Assembly: GCF_002532045.1 (NCBI RefSeq)
Contig: NZ_NWTG01000040.1
Coordinates: 1 to 48,480, forward strand
Length of the DNA stretch: 48,480 nt
Reading direction: 5' to 3'
Source of the DNA: Bradyrhizobium sp. C9
GTDB taxonomy: Bacteria; Pseudomonadota; Alphaproteobacteria; Rhizobiales; Xanthobacteraceae
In this document: positions 17,166-25,049 of the stretch, in pieces
Layout: every line of letters starts with the position of its first letter
Numbering within the stretch: the stretch's first letter is position 1
Program-made: the position numbers and the translations under genes
Notes under the pieces: generated by a model
Databases searched by the model: none
Told to the model about the DNA's origin: nothing
Seen by the model: the letters and a program-made list of their open reading frames with translations, nothing else

Positions 17166-17200
17166 TTGTGCGCCGCACCTATACTTTGTGCAGTTGCACA
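17166..17200. promoter_or_regulatory. Two tandem TGC/GCA dyads upstream of the hydrolase gene
   Basis: TTGTGCGCCGCACC (17166-17179) and TTGTGCAGTTGCACA (17186-17200) are consecutive inverted repeats sharing TTGTGC...GCAC with the phasin operator at 11543-11557. The shared core suggests the same regulator, possibly PhaR. They sit about 125-160 bp upstream of the hydrolase start codon. No plus-strand gene of confidence begins in this gap. Confidence 0.45.
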
Positions 17201-17371
17201 CGTCTCACCGCGACGGCTCGTGCTCTCTTCTCTCCTTAGACGCGAGTTCCCAAGGTTGAGTTCGAGCCTTGGATCGCCTTTGGATCGACGCTGAGGAGAA
17301 ACTGGATTTGGGCTGCTTTGTTCCGGCTTTTTGGCCGTGGTGTGGCCGAAATCACCGGGAAACCACGGATT
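17201..17371. other. Gap between hydrolase control region and XRE gene
   Basis: This stretch follows the dyads and precedes the stop codon of the XRE gene. It contains no supported gene; short frames here lack ribosome-binding sites. Confidence 0.4.
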
Positions 17372-18148
17372 TCAATCGATTTCGGTGTAGATGATCAGCT
17401 TTAGGCCGGGATCGTCATTGGCCTGGAAGGTGGCGTATTCAAAGGTCAGCCGGCCGCGCTTGGGGTGGTTGAACACCTTTCGTCCGGCAACGCTGACGCT
17501 GACGTCGTGGGTCCCCCACCAGCCGTCGAACTCCGGACAGCCCTTGCGAAGCCGCGCCTGCAGGTCGAGGAAGGCCGGATCGCCGGCCCAGAGGTCGTGG
17601 GTTCGGCGGAACTGGGTCACGATGCGCCGCGCCTCCTCGGGCCAGCTTGCACCGAACAGCCGCCGGCTCTTGGGGTTGGTCAGCACATAGATCAGCGTAT
17701 TGCGCTCGTCCTCCGGCAGGCGGCCGAAGGCGAAGACCTCCTCCGCGGCCGCGTTCCAGGCCAACACGTCCCATCGCCGTCCCGTGACATAGGCCGGCTG
17801 GTTGAGGCTCTCGACGACGCGCCGGATCGCAGGCGGCACGGTCTCGGCGGCGAACGGGCGGCGGTCGCCGTCCTTCGCGAGCGCCCGCAGATGCGCGTGC
17901 TCTGCCTTGCTGAGGCGCAGCGCCCGCGCCAGCGCGTCGATCGTGGTGACCGATGGGCTGACGGAACGGCCCTGCTCGAGGCGGATGTACCAGTCGACCC
18001 CGATGCCGGCGAGCTCGGCCACCTCCTCGCGGCGCAAGCCGGGCGTGCGGCGCCGCCGCCCGGCCTGGGCGCCGGTGAGCTTGGGCGTCAGCTTCTGCCG
18101 CCGCGACCGCAGGAAATCACCTAGTTCGCTTTGCCGCGCAGTGGCCAT
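17372..18148 (-). CDS. XRE-family regulator with MmyB-like ligand-binding domain
   Basis: The 258-residue protein has an N-terminal helix-turn-helix (about 8-80, with TPGLRREEVAELAGIGVDWYI and LEQGR, the hallmark of this family) and a C-terminal MmyB-like, PAS-fold ligand-binding domain (about 105-258, WDVLAWNAAAEEVFAFG). Proteins of this kind usually repress or activate a divergent oxidoreductase gene, and an MDR reductase is divergent here across 103 bp. The ATG at 18148 follows CAGGAG at good spacing; a GTG one codon earlier is possible. The ligand is unknown; related proteins bind fatty acids or other small hydrophobic molecules. Confidence 0.9.
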   Translation of the reverse strand: MATARQSELGDFLRSRRQKLTPKLTGAQAGRRRRTPGLRREEVAELAGIGVDWYIRLEQGRSVSPSVTTIDALARALRLSKAEHAHLRALAKDGDRRPFAAETVPPAIRRVVESLNQPAYVTGRRWDVLAWNAAAEEVFAFGRLPEDERNTLIYVLTNPKSRRLFGASWPEEARRIVTQFRRTHDLWAGDPAFLDLQARLRKGCPEFDGWWGTHDVSVSVAGRKVFNHPKRGRLTFEYATFQANDDPGLKLIIYTEID

Positions 18149-18169
18149 CACAGGGGCTCCTGAGTGGGT

Positions 18170-18200
18170 TTGACAGTCCTAGGATAATACCAGGTCTTCC
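18170..18200. promoter_or_regulatory. Operator/promoter elements in the XRE-MDR intergenic region
   Basis: The 103-bp gap contains the palindrome TCCTAGGA (18177-18184) next to TATTAT on the minus strand (complement of 18184-18189), a good -10 for the XRE gene, and a CAGG-TCTT-CCTG dyad (18191-18202). A TTGACA (18170-18175) lies on the plus strand without an obvious -10. The arrangement fits autoregulation plus control of the divergent reductase. Confidence 0.35.
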
Positions 18201-18251
18201 TGACCGCAACGGAGCGCGGGATGATGCCGCTCTCAACCAGGACCAGACCAG

Positions 18252-19334
18252 ATGAAAGCAGCAATCCTGAAATCGTTCGGCTCGCCGCTCGTGATCGAGG
18301 AAATCCCCACACCCGCGATGGGCACGGGTGAAGTCCTCGTCGACGTCGTTGCGACGCGCGTGCTGTCCTACGCCAACGAGGTCTTCAGCGGCGCGCGCAA
18401 CTACCTGCTCGAGCTGCCGGCCGTTCCAGGCCCCGGCGCCATCGGACGGGTGCGCGCCGTCGGGCCGGACGCGACCCACCTCGCCGCCGGCGATTGGGTG
18501 TACTGCGATCCGACCTTCCGCTCACGCGACGACAGCATCTCGCCCGACATCACCCTGCAGGGCTGGAGCGCGCGCGGCGAAGGCGGGCTGCGCCTGCAGC
18601 GCCACTTCCGCCACGGCTCGTTCGCCGAGCAGACGCTGGTGCCGACCGAGAACGTCAAGCGGATCGGCACGATCGATCCGGCCGACGCGCCATCATGGTG
18701 CGCGCTCGGCACCTGCCTCGTGCCCTATGGCGGCTTGCTGGCGGCGCGGCTGCAGCCTGGAGAGACCGTGCTGGTGAGCGGCGCGACCGGCAATTTTGGC
18801 AGCGCCGCGGTCGCGGTCGCGCTCGCGATGGGCGCGGCCTGCGTCGTCGCGCCAGGCCGCAATGAAAAGGTGCTGGCCGATCTGGTCCGCAGGTTCGGGC
18901 CGCGCGTGCGCCCGGTCAGGCTCAGCGGCAGTGAGGACGACGATCGGGAGCGGATGCGGCGTGCCGCGCCCGGTCCGATCGACTGCGTGCTCGACCTGAT
19001 GCCTCCGTCGGTCACGACGACAACGGTCCGCGCCGCGATCATGACCGTACGTCCCTATGGCCGGGTCGTGCTGATGGGCGGCGTCGGGATGCAGGGCGGA
19101 CCGGGGCTCGACTTGCCCTACCCGTGGATCATGCGCGACTGCATCAGCATTCACGGCGTCTGGATGTATCCGCCGGAGGCGACGTTCGGCCTCGTCAATC
19201 TCGCCCGCGCCGGGCTGTTGCGGCTCGACCAGTTCGAGGTCGTGACGTTCGATCTCGATCACGCCAACGACGCCGTGGCGCACGCCGCCGCCAATGGCGG
19301 ACCGTTCAGGATGACGGTGCTGACGCCGAACTAA
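18252..19334 (+). CDS. MDR-family (zinc-free) alcohol dehydrogenase / quinone oxidoreductase-like protein
   Basis: The 360-residue protein has the medium-chain dehydrogenase/reductase layout: a GroES-like N-domain with GPGAIGRVRAVG, then a Rossmann fold with VLVSGATGNFGSAAVAVALA as nucleotide-binding motif. The catalytic-zinc cysteine normally near residue 40 is replaced (VLSYANEV), so a zinc-free, NADPH-dependent reductase of the quinone oxidoreductase/enoyl reductase branch is likely. Substrate is unknown. It is divergent from the MmyB-like XRE regulator, which probably controls it. The start MKAAIL is the family-typical N-terminus. Confidence 0.85.
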   Translation: MKAAILKSFGSPLVIEEIPTPAMGTGEVLVDVVATRVLSYANEVFSGARNYLLELPAVPGPGAIGRVRAVGPDATHLAAGDWVYCDPTFRSRDDSISPDITLQGWSARGEGGLRLQRHFRHGSFAEQTLVPTENVKRIGTIDPADAPSWCALGTCLVPYGGLLAARLQPGETVLVSGATGNFGSAAVAVALAMGAACVVAPGRNEKVLADLVRRFGPRVRPVRLSGSEDDDRERMRRAAPGPIDCVLDLMPPSVTTTTVRAAIMTVRPYGRVVLMGGVGMQGGPGLDLPYPWIMRDCISIHGVWMYPPEATFGLVNLARAGLLRLDQFEVVTFDLDHANDAVAHAAANGGPFRMTVLTPN

Positions 19335-19431
19335 ACCCGAGGCGGAATTCCTTGCAGGACGTCCTTGAAGACGCCGTACTGCAATTGAACGCCTGCGGGC
19401 TGTAGTCCTGGTAGTATCCCGCGGTCGAGGC

Positions 19432-20355
19432 CTAGCTGCCGATGATGTCGTCGACTTCCAGCGGCTTGTCGACCTGGCTGAACCATTCGGCCCGGTTGGC
19501 GGCGCGGCGGCGGCCGCGCTCGTCGAGCGGAAGCTTGAGTTGGCGCAACAGGCCCATGACCTCCTCGCGCGCGGTGACGTGCCCAAGGCTCGGGCGGGTG
19601 CCGAGCGTCACCTCGTCGATGTCGTCGAGCGCCGTCAGCCCGCGCGGGAAGAACTCGCGATAGACCACCCGCTCGGCAAAGCCGTCCACCGCACGGAACC
19701 CGAGCCGCAGCGATAGCTGCTTCAAGCCGTCGGCAACCAGCTGCTTGTTGCGCGAGCCGAGCATCGACAGCCGGTTGCGCACCACGATCCAGTCGGTCGA
19801 GGCGCCGTCGAGCTGGCGGCGCTTGCGCCTGGTGTCGCGCACCATCTCCGCATAATGGCTCTCGCCGATCACCGCATAGGTCGCGGGATCGACGGTGCCC
19901 AGCACGTCGAAATCGAGGAAGCTGTCGTTGATCGGCGTCACCAGCGTGTCGGCCATCGAATGCGCGAGCCGCATCAGGTAGCTGTCCGAGCCCGGGGTAT
20001 CGATGACGATGAAATCATAGGCACGTTCCACCGCGCTCACCGCGGCCATGAACTGCTGGAATTCGGCGTTCTCGTTCTCCTCGATCTGCATCGTCTCGCC
20101 GTACTTGATGCAATAATGCGCGGGGAGTTCGAGATCGAGCCCGGAACGCCGCGCCCAGGCCTGGCGATTGCTGATGTAGCGGGTGAAACTCTGCTGCCGG
20201 CAGTCGAGATCGATGCTGGCAACGCGCTGTCCGGCCTTCAGGAGCGCAACCGCGATATGCAGGGCGGTGGTCGACTTGCCCGAACCACCCTTCTCGTTGC
20301 CCAGCACAACGACGTGTGCGGAGCCGGATTGACCCTGACTAGCCTGCACCAACAT
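19432..20355 (-). CDS. mipZ: MipZ, division-plane positioning ATPase (ParA/MinD family)
   Basis: The 307-residue protein is a ParA-superfamily P-loop ATPase. The deviant Walker A is GNEKGGSGKST, with signature Lys at 22 and P-loop Lys at 27; SIDLDCRQQSFTRYISNR is the switch I region and DFIVIDTPGSDS the switch II/Walker B region. In alphaproteobacteria MipZ forms bipolar gradients from the origin-bound ParB and inhibits FtsZ near the poles, placing the Z-ring at mid-cell. Size and motifs match MipZ rather than ParA. It stands alone and divergent from panC across about 280 bp. Confidence 0.93.
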   Translation of the reverse strand: MLVQASQGQSGSAHVVVLGNEKGGSGKSTTALHIAVALLKAGQRVASIDLDCRQQSFTRYISNRQAWARRSGLDLELPAHYCIKYGETMQIEENENAEFQQFMAAVSAVERAYDFIVIDTPGSDSYLMRLAHSMADTLVTPINDSFLDFDVLGTVDPATYAVIGESHYAEMVRDTRRKRRQLDGASTDWIVVRNRLSMLGSRNKQLVADGLKQLSLRLGFRAVDGFAERVVYREFFPRGLTALDDIDEVTLGTRPSLGHVTAREEVMGLLRQLKLPLDERGRRRAANRAEWFSQVDKPLEVDDIIGS

Positions 20356-20638
20356 GATTCAAACCCCGACAATGATCTTCAAATCGCGCACGGCTGCGGT
20401 CAAGTGAAATGCATCACTGCGCAAGGAAATCAATTGCAGCCGCCCTTAATGATGAATCGCACGCGCAAGCCGGCTGCGTCGATCGGCGGCACGCGGCCTG
20501 CGATCCATGCGCGTGCGAGATCGGGTAATGCTTGCGCGGCGGTTTGCTGATAGCGGTTCGGACTTGGTAAGCTCCGCTCGAGCGCCAAACCTTCCACCTG
20601 GATTCCCCCACCCAGCTTGCCCCACGAGTCGAGACCAG
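20356..20638. other. mipZ/panC divergent intergenic region
   Basis: Roughly 280 bp between divergent mipZ and panC; it must carry both promoters. I recognised no clear -35/-10 pair, RNA or repeat. Confidence 0.4.
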
Positions 20639-21490
20639 ATGCCGAGAAATCCCACCGTCGTCCGCACCGTCCCTGCCCTTCGTCGCGCCGTCGACGCCCT
20701 GCGCGCCAGGAAGGCGACCGTCGCGCTGGTCCCGACCATGGGAGCGCTCCATGACGGCCATGTGTCGCTGGTGCGGCTCGCCAAGCGCCGCGCCAAGCGC
20801 GTCGTCGTCTCGATCTTCGTCAACCCGACCCAGTTCGCGCCGACCGAAGATTTCGGTTCGTATCCGCGCACCTGGAAGGAAGACGTCGCCAAGCTCGCCG
20901 CCGAAGGCGTCGACCTGATCTGGCATCCCGAGGTGAAGGCGATGTACCCGGACGGCTTCGCCACCCGAATCGTGCCGGAGGGACCGGCCACCGCCGGCCT
21001 AGAGGATCGCTTCCGGCCGCATTTCTTCGGCGGCGTTGCCACCGTGGTCGGCAAGCTGTTCACGCAAGTCCGGCCCGATGTCGCGATCTTCGGCGAGAAG
21101 GACTTTCAGCAGCTCCGGGTGGTGACCCAGATGGCCGCGGACCTCGATCTCGGCGTCAAGGTGATCGGGTCGAAGACGGTACGTGAACGCGACGGCCTCG
21201 CGATGTCCTCGCGCAACGTCTACCTCTCGGCGGAGGAACGGCGCGCGGCCCCCGAGCTCAACCGGGTGATGAAGCAAGCGGCAAGCCGCCTGCGCGCCGG
21301 CGAGGACGCCGCAACCGCCATGGCCACGGGCGCCGCTGAGATCACCAAGGCCGGCTTCGCGCTGGATTATCTCGAGGTCCGCCACGCCGCCTCGCTGGCG
21401 CCGATCGGCTCGCTGAAGGACGGCCCGATGCGGATGCTGGTGGCGGCAAGGATCGGCAGCACGCGCCTGATCGATAACATCGCGGTCTGA
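20639..21490 (+). CDS. panC: Pantothenate synthetase (pantoate-beta-alanine ligase)
   Basis: The 283-residue cytoplasmic enzyme joins (R)-pantoate and beta-alanine using ATP, the last step of vitamin B5 synthesis. ATP-site motifs are visible: VALVPTMGALHDGHVSLV (HxGH-type, about 28-45), FVNPTQF, FGEKDFQQL, and VRERDGLAMSSRN (KMSKS-like). The start at 20639 gives the family-standard length and N-terminus; the frame is open for 44 codons upstream but those residues do not belong to the family. panB is not in this window. Confidence 0.96.
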   Translation: MPRNPTVVRTVPALRRAVDALRARKATVALVPTMGALHDGHVSLVRLAKRRAKRVVVSIFVNPTQFAPTEDFGSYPRTWKEDVAKLAAEGVDLIWHPEVKAMYPDGFATRIVPEGPATAGLEDRFRPHFFGGVATVVGKLFTQVRPDVAIFGEKDFQQLRVVTQMAADLDLGVKVIGSKTVRERDGLAMSSRNVYLSAEERRAAPELNRVMKQAASRLRAGEDAATAMATGAAEITKAGFALDYLEVRHAASLAPIGSLKDGPMRMLVAARIGSTRLIDNIAV

Positions 21491-21493
21491 GGC

Positions 21494-21517
21494 AGCATCC
21501 GAAAAGTGTGAAGCGGT
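21494..21517. repeat. Degenerate copy of the dispersed palindromic repeat
   Basis: GCATCCGAAAAGTGTGAAGCGGTT resembles the reverse complement of the element at 14734-14779 but lacks the second arm. It lies directly after the panC stop codon. Confidence 0.55.
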
Positions 21518-21552
21518 TCACGCGCAAACGACATGCGGACCTGTAATGAGGG

Positions 21553-21576
21553 CCCGGCCTCATCCTTGCGGCCGGG
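21553..21576 (+). terminator. Weak hairpin downstream of panC
   Basis: CCCGGCC - 10-base loop - GGCCGGG is a 7-bp GC stem about 60 bp after panC. There is no T run behind it, so this is a weak or uncertain terminator. Confidence 0.35.
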
Positions 21577-21634
21577 TCGTGCTTGCGCCCCGCCCGTGAC
21601 GCAGGGATGATCGCCCCCTTCAGAGGCGATCGGG

Positions 21635-22387
21635 ATGATCAAACGTTTCAGGCAAGGCATGCTCCTCGGCATCGCGCTGCTGGCCACCAGCGCGGCGCAG
21701 GCGCAGGCGCAGACCCGCCCGCCGGTCGGCGGCGTCAATTCCACCCCCGGCGCGATGATCTTCTACGTTGCGCATGGCGCGCCCGATGCCTGCGGCCCGG
21801 GCTGCTCGGACTGGATCGCCGCCGAGGGCTCCGTGCAATGGGACACCTACAAGCGCCTACTGGCGATCCTCGACCGGCAGGCCGGACGCAAGCTCCCGGT
21901 GGTGATCAACATCAAGGGCGAATCCAACCTCAATGTCGCCTCCAGCCTCGGCCGGATCCTGCGCGACCGTGGGATAGATACCGCGGTCGCGGCGACCGAG
22001 GTCGAGGCCTGCAGCGGCAAGCCCGAGGAGGAATGCTTTGCGCTCAAGCGGCCTGGCGGCCCGCTGGACGCCAAGGAGAAGCCGTCCAGCATTGCCTGCG
22101 ATCTTGCCTGCGTGCTGGTGCTGTCGGGCGGCGTGCATCGCAGCCTGCCGGCGGGCAGCCGCGTGGTGCTGAGTGGCATGGCGATCCACAACCGGCTCGC
22201 CCCGAACGTCTCGGCCGAGCATCGCGAAAGCCTGACCTCGATCTTCACCGACCAGTTCCGGCGCTATCTCGGCGAGATGGGGATCGACCATGAACTGCTC
22301 GACGTCGCCGTCAGCAACGCGGGCGGCGGCCGCTATGTCGAGATCCCAGCGTCCGAATGGGGCCGGCTGCATCTCGTGACGCAGTGA
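21635..22387 (+). CDS. Periplasmic protein of the COG3904 type, function unknown
   Basis: The 250-residue protein has a signal peptide (about 1-25, cleavage after an AQAQA stretch) and a compact domain resembling COG3904 predicted periplasmic proteins, which share a ClpP/crotonase-like fold. Visible features: PGAMIFYVAHG, INIKGESNLNVASSLGRIL (the strand and helix that in ClpP-like proteins carry the oxyanion loop), and CDLACVLVLSGGVHR, in the position that holds the serine in ClpP-type peptidases. Six cysteines suggest disulphides. No catalytic residue can be assigned. The fold assignment is from recall. Confidence 0.65.
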   Translation: MIKRFRQGMLLGIALLATSAAQAQAQTRPPVGGVNSTPGAMIFYVAHGAPDACGPGCSDWIAAEGSVQWDTYKRLLAILDRQAGRKLPVVINIKGESNLNVASSLGRILRDRGIDTAVAATEVEACSGKPEEECFALKRPGGPLDAKEKPSSIACDLACVLVLSGGVHRSLPAGSRVVLSGMAIHNRLAPNVSAEHRESLTSIFTDQFRRYLGEMGIDHELLDVAVSNAGGGRYVEIPASEWGRLHLVTQ

Positions 22388-22401
22388 TCCGCGCCAGCCT
22401 T

Positions 22402-22437
22402 CCGATTGCGCAGAGCAATCCGATTGCTCAGAGCAAT
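22402..22437. repeat. Two tandem 18-bp repeats at the 3' end of the DUF1489 gene
   Basis: CCGATTGCKCAGAGCAAT occurs twice in direct tandem (22402-22419 and 22420-22437), differing at one base. The second copy supplies the stop codon and last codons of the DUF1489 gene. The internal ATTGC/GCAAT dyads can also form a small hairpin. Confidence 0.85.
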
Positions 22438-22868
22438 CCGAGGTCGCGCAACTCGCGGCGCATTGGCTCCGGCATCGACGCCACGCTGGCTGCGCTCGAC
22501 TTGGTGAGGTCTACCGGCGCGGAGTCCGCGGTCAGATAGCGCCAGCCCTGGAACGGCCGCATCGGCCGCGGCGAGACGGCGATCACCTTGGGCTGCATCA
22601 CCAGCCGGCAGCGTCCGATGCCGTCCTTGTCGCGGAACGGCTCGATCGCGATGATCTTCTCGCGCGCGGCGATCTCGCCACGGATCACCCAATACAGCGA
22701 ACCGCCGGCGAGGATCTCCTCCTCGCGCTTCGGCGTCATCCGCGTGATGTGGACGTGACGGAGCGGCAGGCCCTTTTTCTTCGCGGTCGCCATGCGTTCG
22801 GCGACCCAGCCCTTGAGTTCCTTGACCGAGTCGCAACCGACGGCAAGCTTGATGAGATGAAGCGGCAT
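22428..22868 (-). CDS. DUF1489-family protein
   Basis: The 146-residue protein matches DUF1489, a conserved alphaproteobacterial family of unknown function. It opens with MPLHLIKLAVGCDSVKEL and has RHVHITRMTPKREEEIL and GGSLYWVIRG, the typical core. No membrane segment or signal is seen. It stands alone on the minus strand, converging on the COG3904-type gene. Its stop codon lies inside a tandem 18-bp duplication, so the last residues may vary between strains. Confidence 0.85.
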   Translation of the reverse strand: MPLHLIKLAVGCDSVKELKGWVAERMATAKKKGLPLRHVHITRMTPKREEEILAGGSLYWVIRGEIAAREKIIAIEPFRDKDGIGRCRLVMQPKVIAVSPRPMRPFQGWRYLTADSAPVDLTKSSAASVASMPEPMRRELRDLGLL

Positions 22869-22986
22869 GCGCCGGATGTAGCGGCCGGCGCGGGCTTTGG
22901 AAAGGGAGCGATATCAGCGGCAGTGGATATCGGGATTTACTGCCCGGAACGGTGCAATGACGACGGCTTGCGCCGCCGTCATCAGC

Positions 22987-23931
22987 TCATTCCTGGTTCG
23001 CGGCCGCCGGCGCACTCGCCGCGGCAGGTGGCGGCGACGCCGGTGCAGGAGCAGGAGCAATCTGGACCGGGCGCTTCGGTGCGGGCGGCCGCTTCGGGGC
23101 AGCGGGCGCGGCGGCGGCGCGTGCAGCCGGCGGCGGGGCCGCTGCAGCCGGCTTCGCCGGTTCGGGCGACATGATGCTGACCGGCGGCGTCGAGGACGCG
23201 CTCGGAAACTCCGCATTGGTCGGCTTGCCGGTGGGCATCGACGGCGGCAACGCTGCGATCAGGCCGTTGGCAGCCGACGCCTGCGCGCCGGCCGGTGCGT
23301 TCCAGGATGCCGCATAGCGCGTGACCAGGTTCTCGTAGGTCCGCTCGTTCATGTTGTTGATGATCTGGTGGTTGTCGCCCAGCGAGCGGAACGCGGGACA
23401 CGCGGTCGGCGTGCAGTGGTCCCGCGCCATCAGTGCGTAGGCCACGAGGCCGTAGCGGTCGTGCTCGATGGCGCGGCGCAGCGCCTGCAGCTCGGTGGTC
23501 GTGTTGCGCTCCGCGGTCGCGAGGTCGCCGAGCGCGGTCAGGCGCGAGATCTGCGCCGCCGCATAGCTGACCGCCGCTGCAGCCGTGTCAGACGAACCGA
23601 ACAGCACCTTCTCGCAGGCATTGAGAACGGCGTCTCCGGCGAGGTCGTCGATGCAGGCCAGCGCCGGCGCGGTCTGGCTGCTGAATTGGGCCGTCCGTGT
23701 GTCGGCGGGCGCCGCCTGCCCGCCCGGCCCAAAGCCGCGGATCGTCGCGGCGACCGCAACCGCGATCGACAGCAGCGTAATGACGGTCAGCGCGCCGTTG
23801 GCGACGGACTTTTCCGCGCGCAGCAGCGTGACCAGAACGACAATCCCAAAGAAGCCCGCTGCGGCCAGGGTCAGCCACATCGGGAAGGTCGGTGAGCGCC
23901 AGATCTGATCCAGCGAGGAAGCCCAATTCAT
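22987..23931 (-). CDS. Membrane protein of unknown function with Pro/Ala-rich tail
   Basis: The 314-residue protein has two hydrophobic spans near the N-terminus (about 17-37 and 45-63), then a helical periplasmic or cytoplasmic domain (about 85-210) with six Cys, and an Ala/Pro-rich low-complexity C-terminus of about 90 residues. I recognise no named domain. Similar hypothetical proteins occur in Bradyrhizobium. It is flanked by genes of unknown function, and I would not assign a role. Confidence 0.7.
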   Translation of the reverse strand: MNWASSLDQIWRSPTFPMWLTLAAAGFFGIVVLVTLLRAEKSVANGALTVITLLSIAVAVAATIRGFGPGGQAAPADTRTAQFSSQTAPALACIDDLAGDAVLNACEKVLFGSSDTAAAAVSYAAAQISRLTALGDLATAERNTTTELQALRRAIEHDRYGLVAYALMARDHCTPTACPAFRSLGDNHQIINNMNERTYENLVTRYAASWNAPAGAQASAANGLIAALPPSMPTGKPTNAEFPSASSTPPVSIMSPEPAKPAAAAPPPAARAAAAPAAPKRPPAPKRPVQIAPAPAPASPPPAAASAPAAANQE

Positions 23932-24084
23932 GCGCGATGTCCCTCAACGCGGCGTAAGCACAACCGGCGACGGCGAACGCCGCCATCACGACGTCCAACC
24001 TTCAGCACAATGGGTCTGCGAACAGGGCCTTTTGACGGCGACGGCGCGGAACCCGCTCCAGCCACCGGCTTGCGCACAACGCGT

Positions 24085-24288
24085 TCAGGACAGCGCGAGC
24101 TGACTCTCCTTGGCCACCCGTTCGAAAGCTTCAGTCGAGCTCTTGATGCGATACTGGCAATCGTCACCATCGGTCGGCAGCAGGCGGATCACCTCATAGG
24201 TGCCGCTCGCAGCGGGGCGCGCCACGTTGCTGGCCGTGAAATAGACGATCTCGCCAATCGAGTACTTATGCTTCAACGCCCTCTCCAT
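24085..24288 (-). CDS. Small conserved hypothetical protein
   Basis: The 67-residue product MERALKHKYSIGEIVYFTAS... has a small beta-rich pattern (IGEIVYFTAS, GTYEVIRLLPTDGDDCQYRIK) followed by a helix, resembling the many short hypothetical proteins of Bradyrhizobium. The motif GTYEVIRLLP plus YRIKS looks like a compact SH3-like barrel. The start has only a weak ribosome-binding site. The coding pattern is convincing but function is unknown. Confidence 0.65.
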   Translation of the reverse strand: MERALKHKYSIGEIVYFTASNVARPAASGTYEVIRLLPTDGDDCQYRIKSSTEAFERVAKESQLALS

Positions 24289-24504
24289 TTTCTTAGAGAT
24301 TGCTGGCTGAGCTGACAGTCCCGATAGCTCAAGCCGGCATTTTGAGAACCCTGCGGCAAGCTAGCACATCGCACCACCCCAAATCCAGCAAGATTGGGGC
24401 ATGACGAAGGTGCGATTTTGCAGGTTTTTCAGGGCGATAGGCAGCAATTTACGTGCCAGCCGGAAATTGCCCCCCGACCTCAGCCGGAACCCGGTTCCAC
24501 CGGC
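24289..24504. other. Gap between the small protein and yidB genes
   Basis: About 216 bp with no supported gene. It holds the promoter region of the 67-residue gene on the minus strand; no clear promoter or terminator was identified. Confidence 0.35.
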
Positions 24505-24873
24505 TCAGGCGGTATGCGGCAACTTTCCATCGGGGCTCGCGCCGTCGACCGCAGCCGGAAGTTGCTGGGCCAGCACCTTGGACAGCTGGTCGACCGGAAT
24601 GTTGAACTTGGCGGCGAGCTGCTTGACGGTGTCGCTGCCCAGCACCTGCTGGAGCTGCTCGGCGGTGATCGGCAGGTTCTGGCCGGTGCCGATCCAGGAT
24701 TTGACCTGTTCGCCGAGCCCAGCCTGCTCCAGCTTGGCGACGATCGCCGACAGGCCGCCCTGCCCGCCATTGCCCATCACCTGGCCCAGCACGACGGGGA
24801 TCACGGCCGCCCCGAGCTGGCCAAGCATGCCTTTCAGCTCCGGCGAGTTCTCCAGGGAATCGAGAATGCCCAT
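24505..24873 (-). CDS. YidB/DUF937-family protein
   Basis: The 122-residue protein matches the YidB (DUF937) family: MGILDSLENS, then a Gly-rich hydrophobic stretch (VIPVVLGQVMGNGGQGGLSA), LEQAGLGEQVKSWIGTGQN and a C-terminal helix ending near QLSKVLAQQLPAAVDG. The function of YidB is not established. The ATG follows AAGGACTTAGACC, a good ribosome-binding site. It is a monocistronic gene. Confidence 0.88.
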   Translation of the reverse strand: MGILDSLENSPELKGMLGQLGAAVIPVVLGQVMGNGGQGGLSAIVAKLEQAGLGEQVKSWIGTGQNLPITAEQLQQVLGSDTVKQLAAKFNIPVDQLSKVLAQQLPAAVDGASPDGKLPHTA

Positions 24874-24986
24874 GGTCTAAGTCCTTTCACGACTTGCAAA
24901 ACCGCTGTTTCGGATTCGACGCCTTCGGCCCCGCGGCGTCAAGCCGCGATCTTTGCCGCCGCTGTCACAATTCGGCAGCGCAAGAA

Positions 24987-25030
24987 GCGTTTTCGAGCGA
25001 AGTGGACACCGGTTCGCGTGAAGAAAACGC
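24987..25030. repeat. REP-like palindromic element (GCGTTTTC...GAAAACGC)
   Basis: GCGTTTTC (24987-24994) and GAAAACGC (25023-25030) bracket a conserved inner sequence containing GAGCGAAGTGGACACCGGTT. I recognise this as a widespread Bradyrhizobium/Rhodopseudomonas intergenic element. It lies between the yidB and GST genes and could form a 44-base hairpin; downstream of GST it may also act as an mRNA-end structure. Confidence 0.78.
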
Positions 25031-25049
25031 GGCAAGACAAGAATCTAGG

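Noticed and set aside
17112..17294. A 60-codon plus-strand frame in the hydrolase upstream region
   Set aside because: It overlaps the palindromes, has no ribosome-binding site and no recognisable protein pattern.
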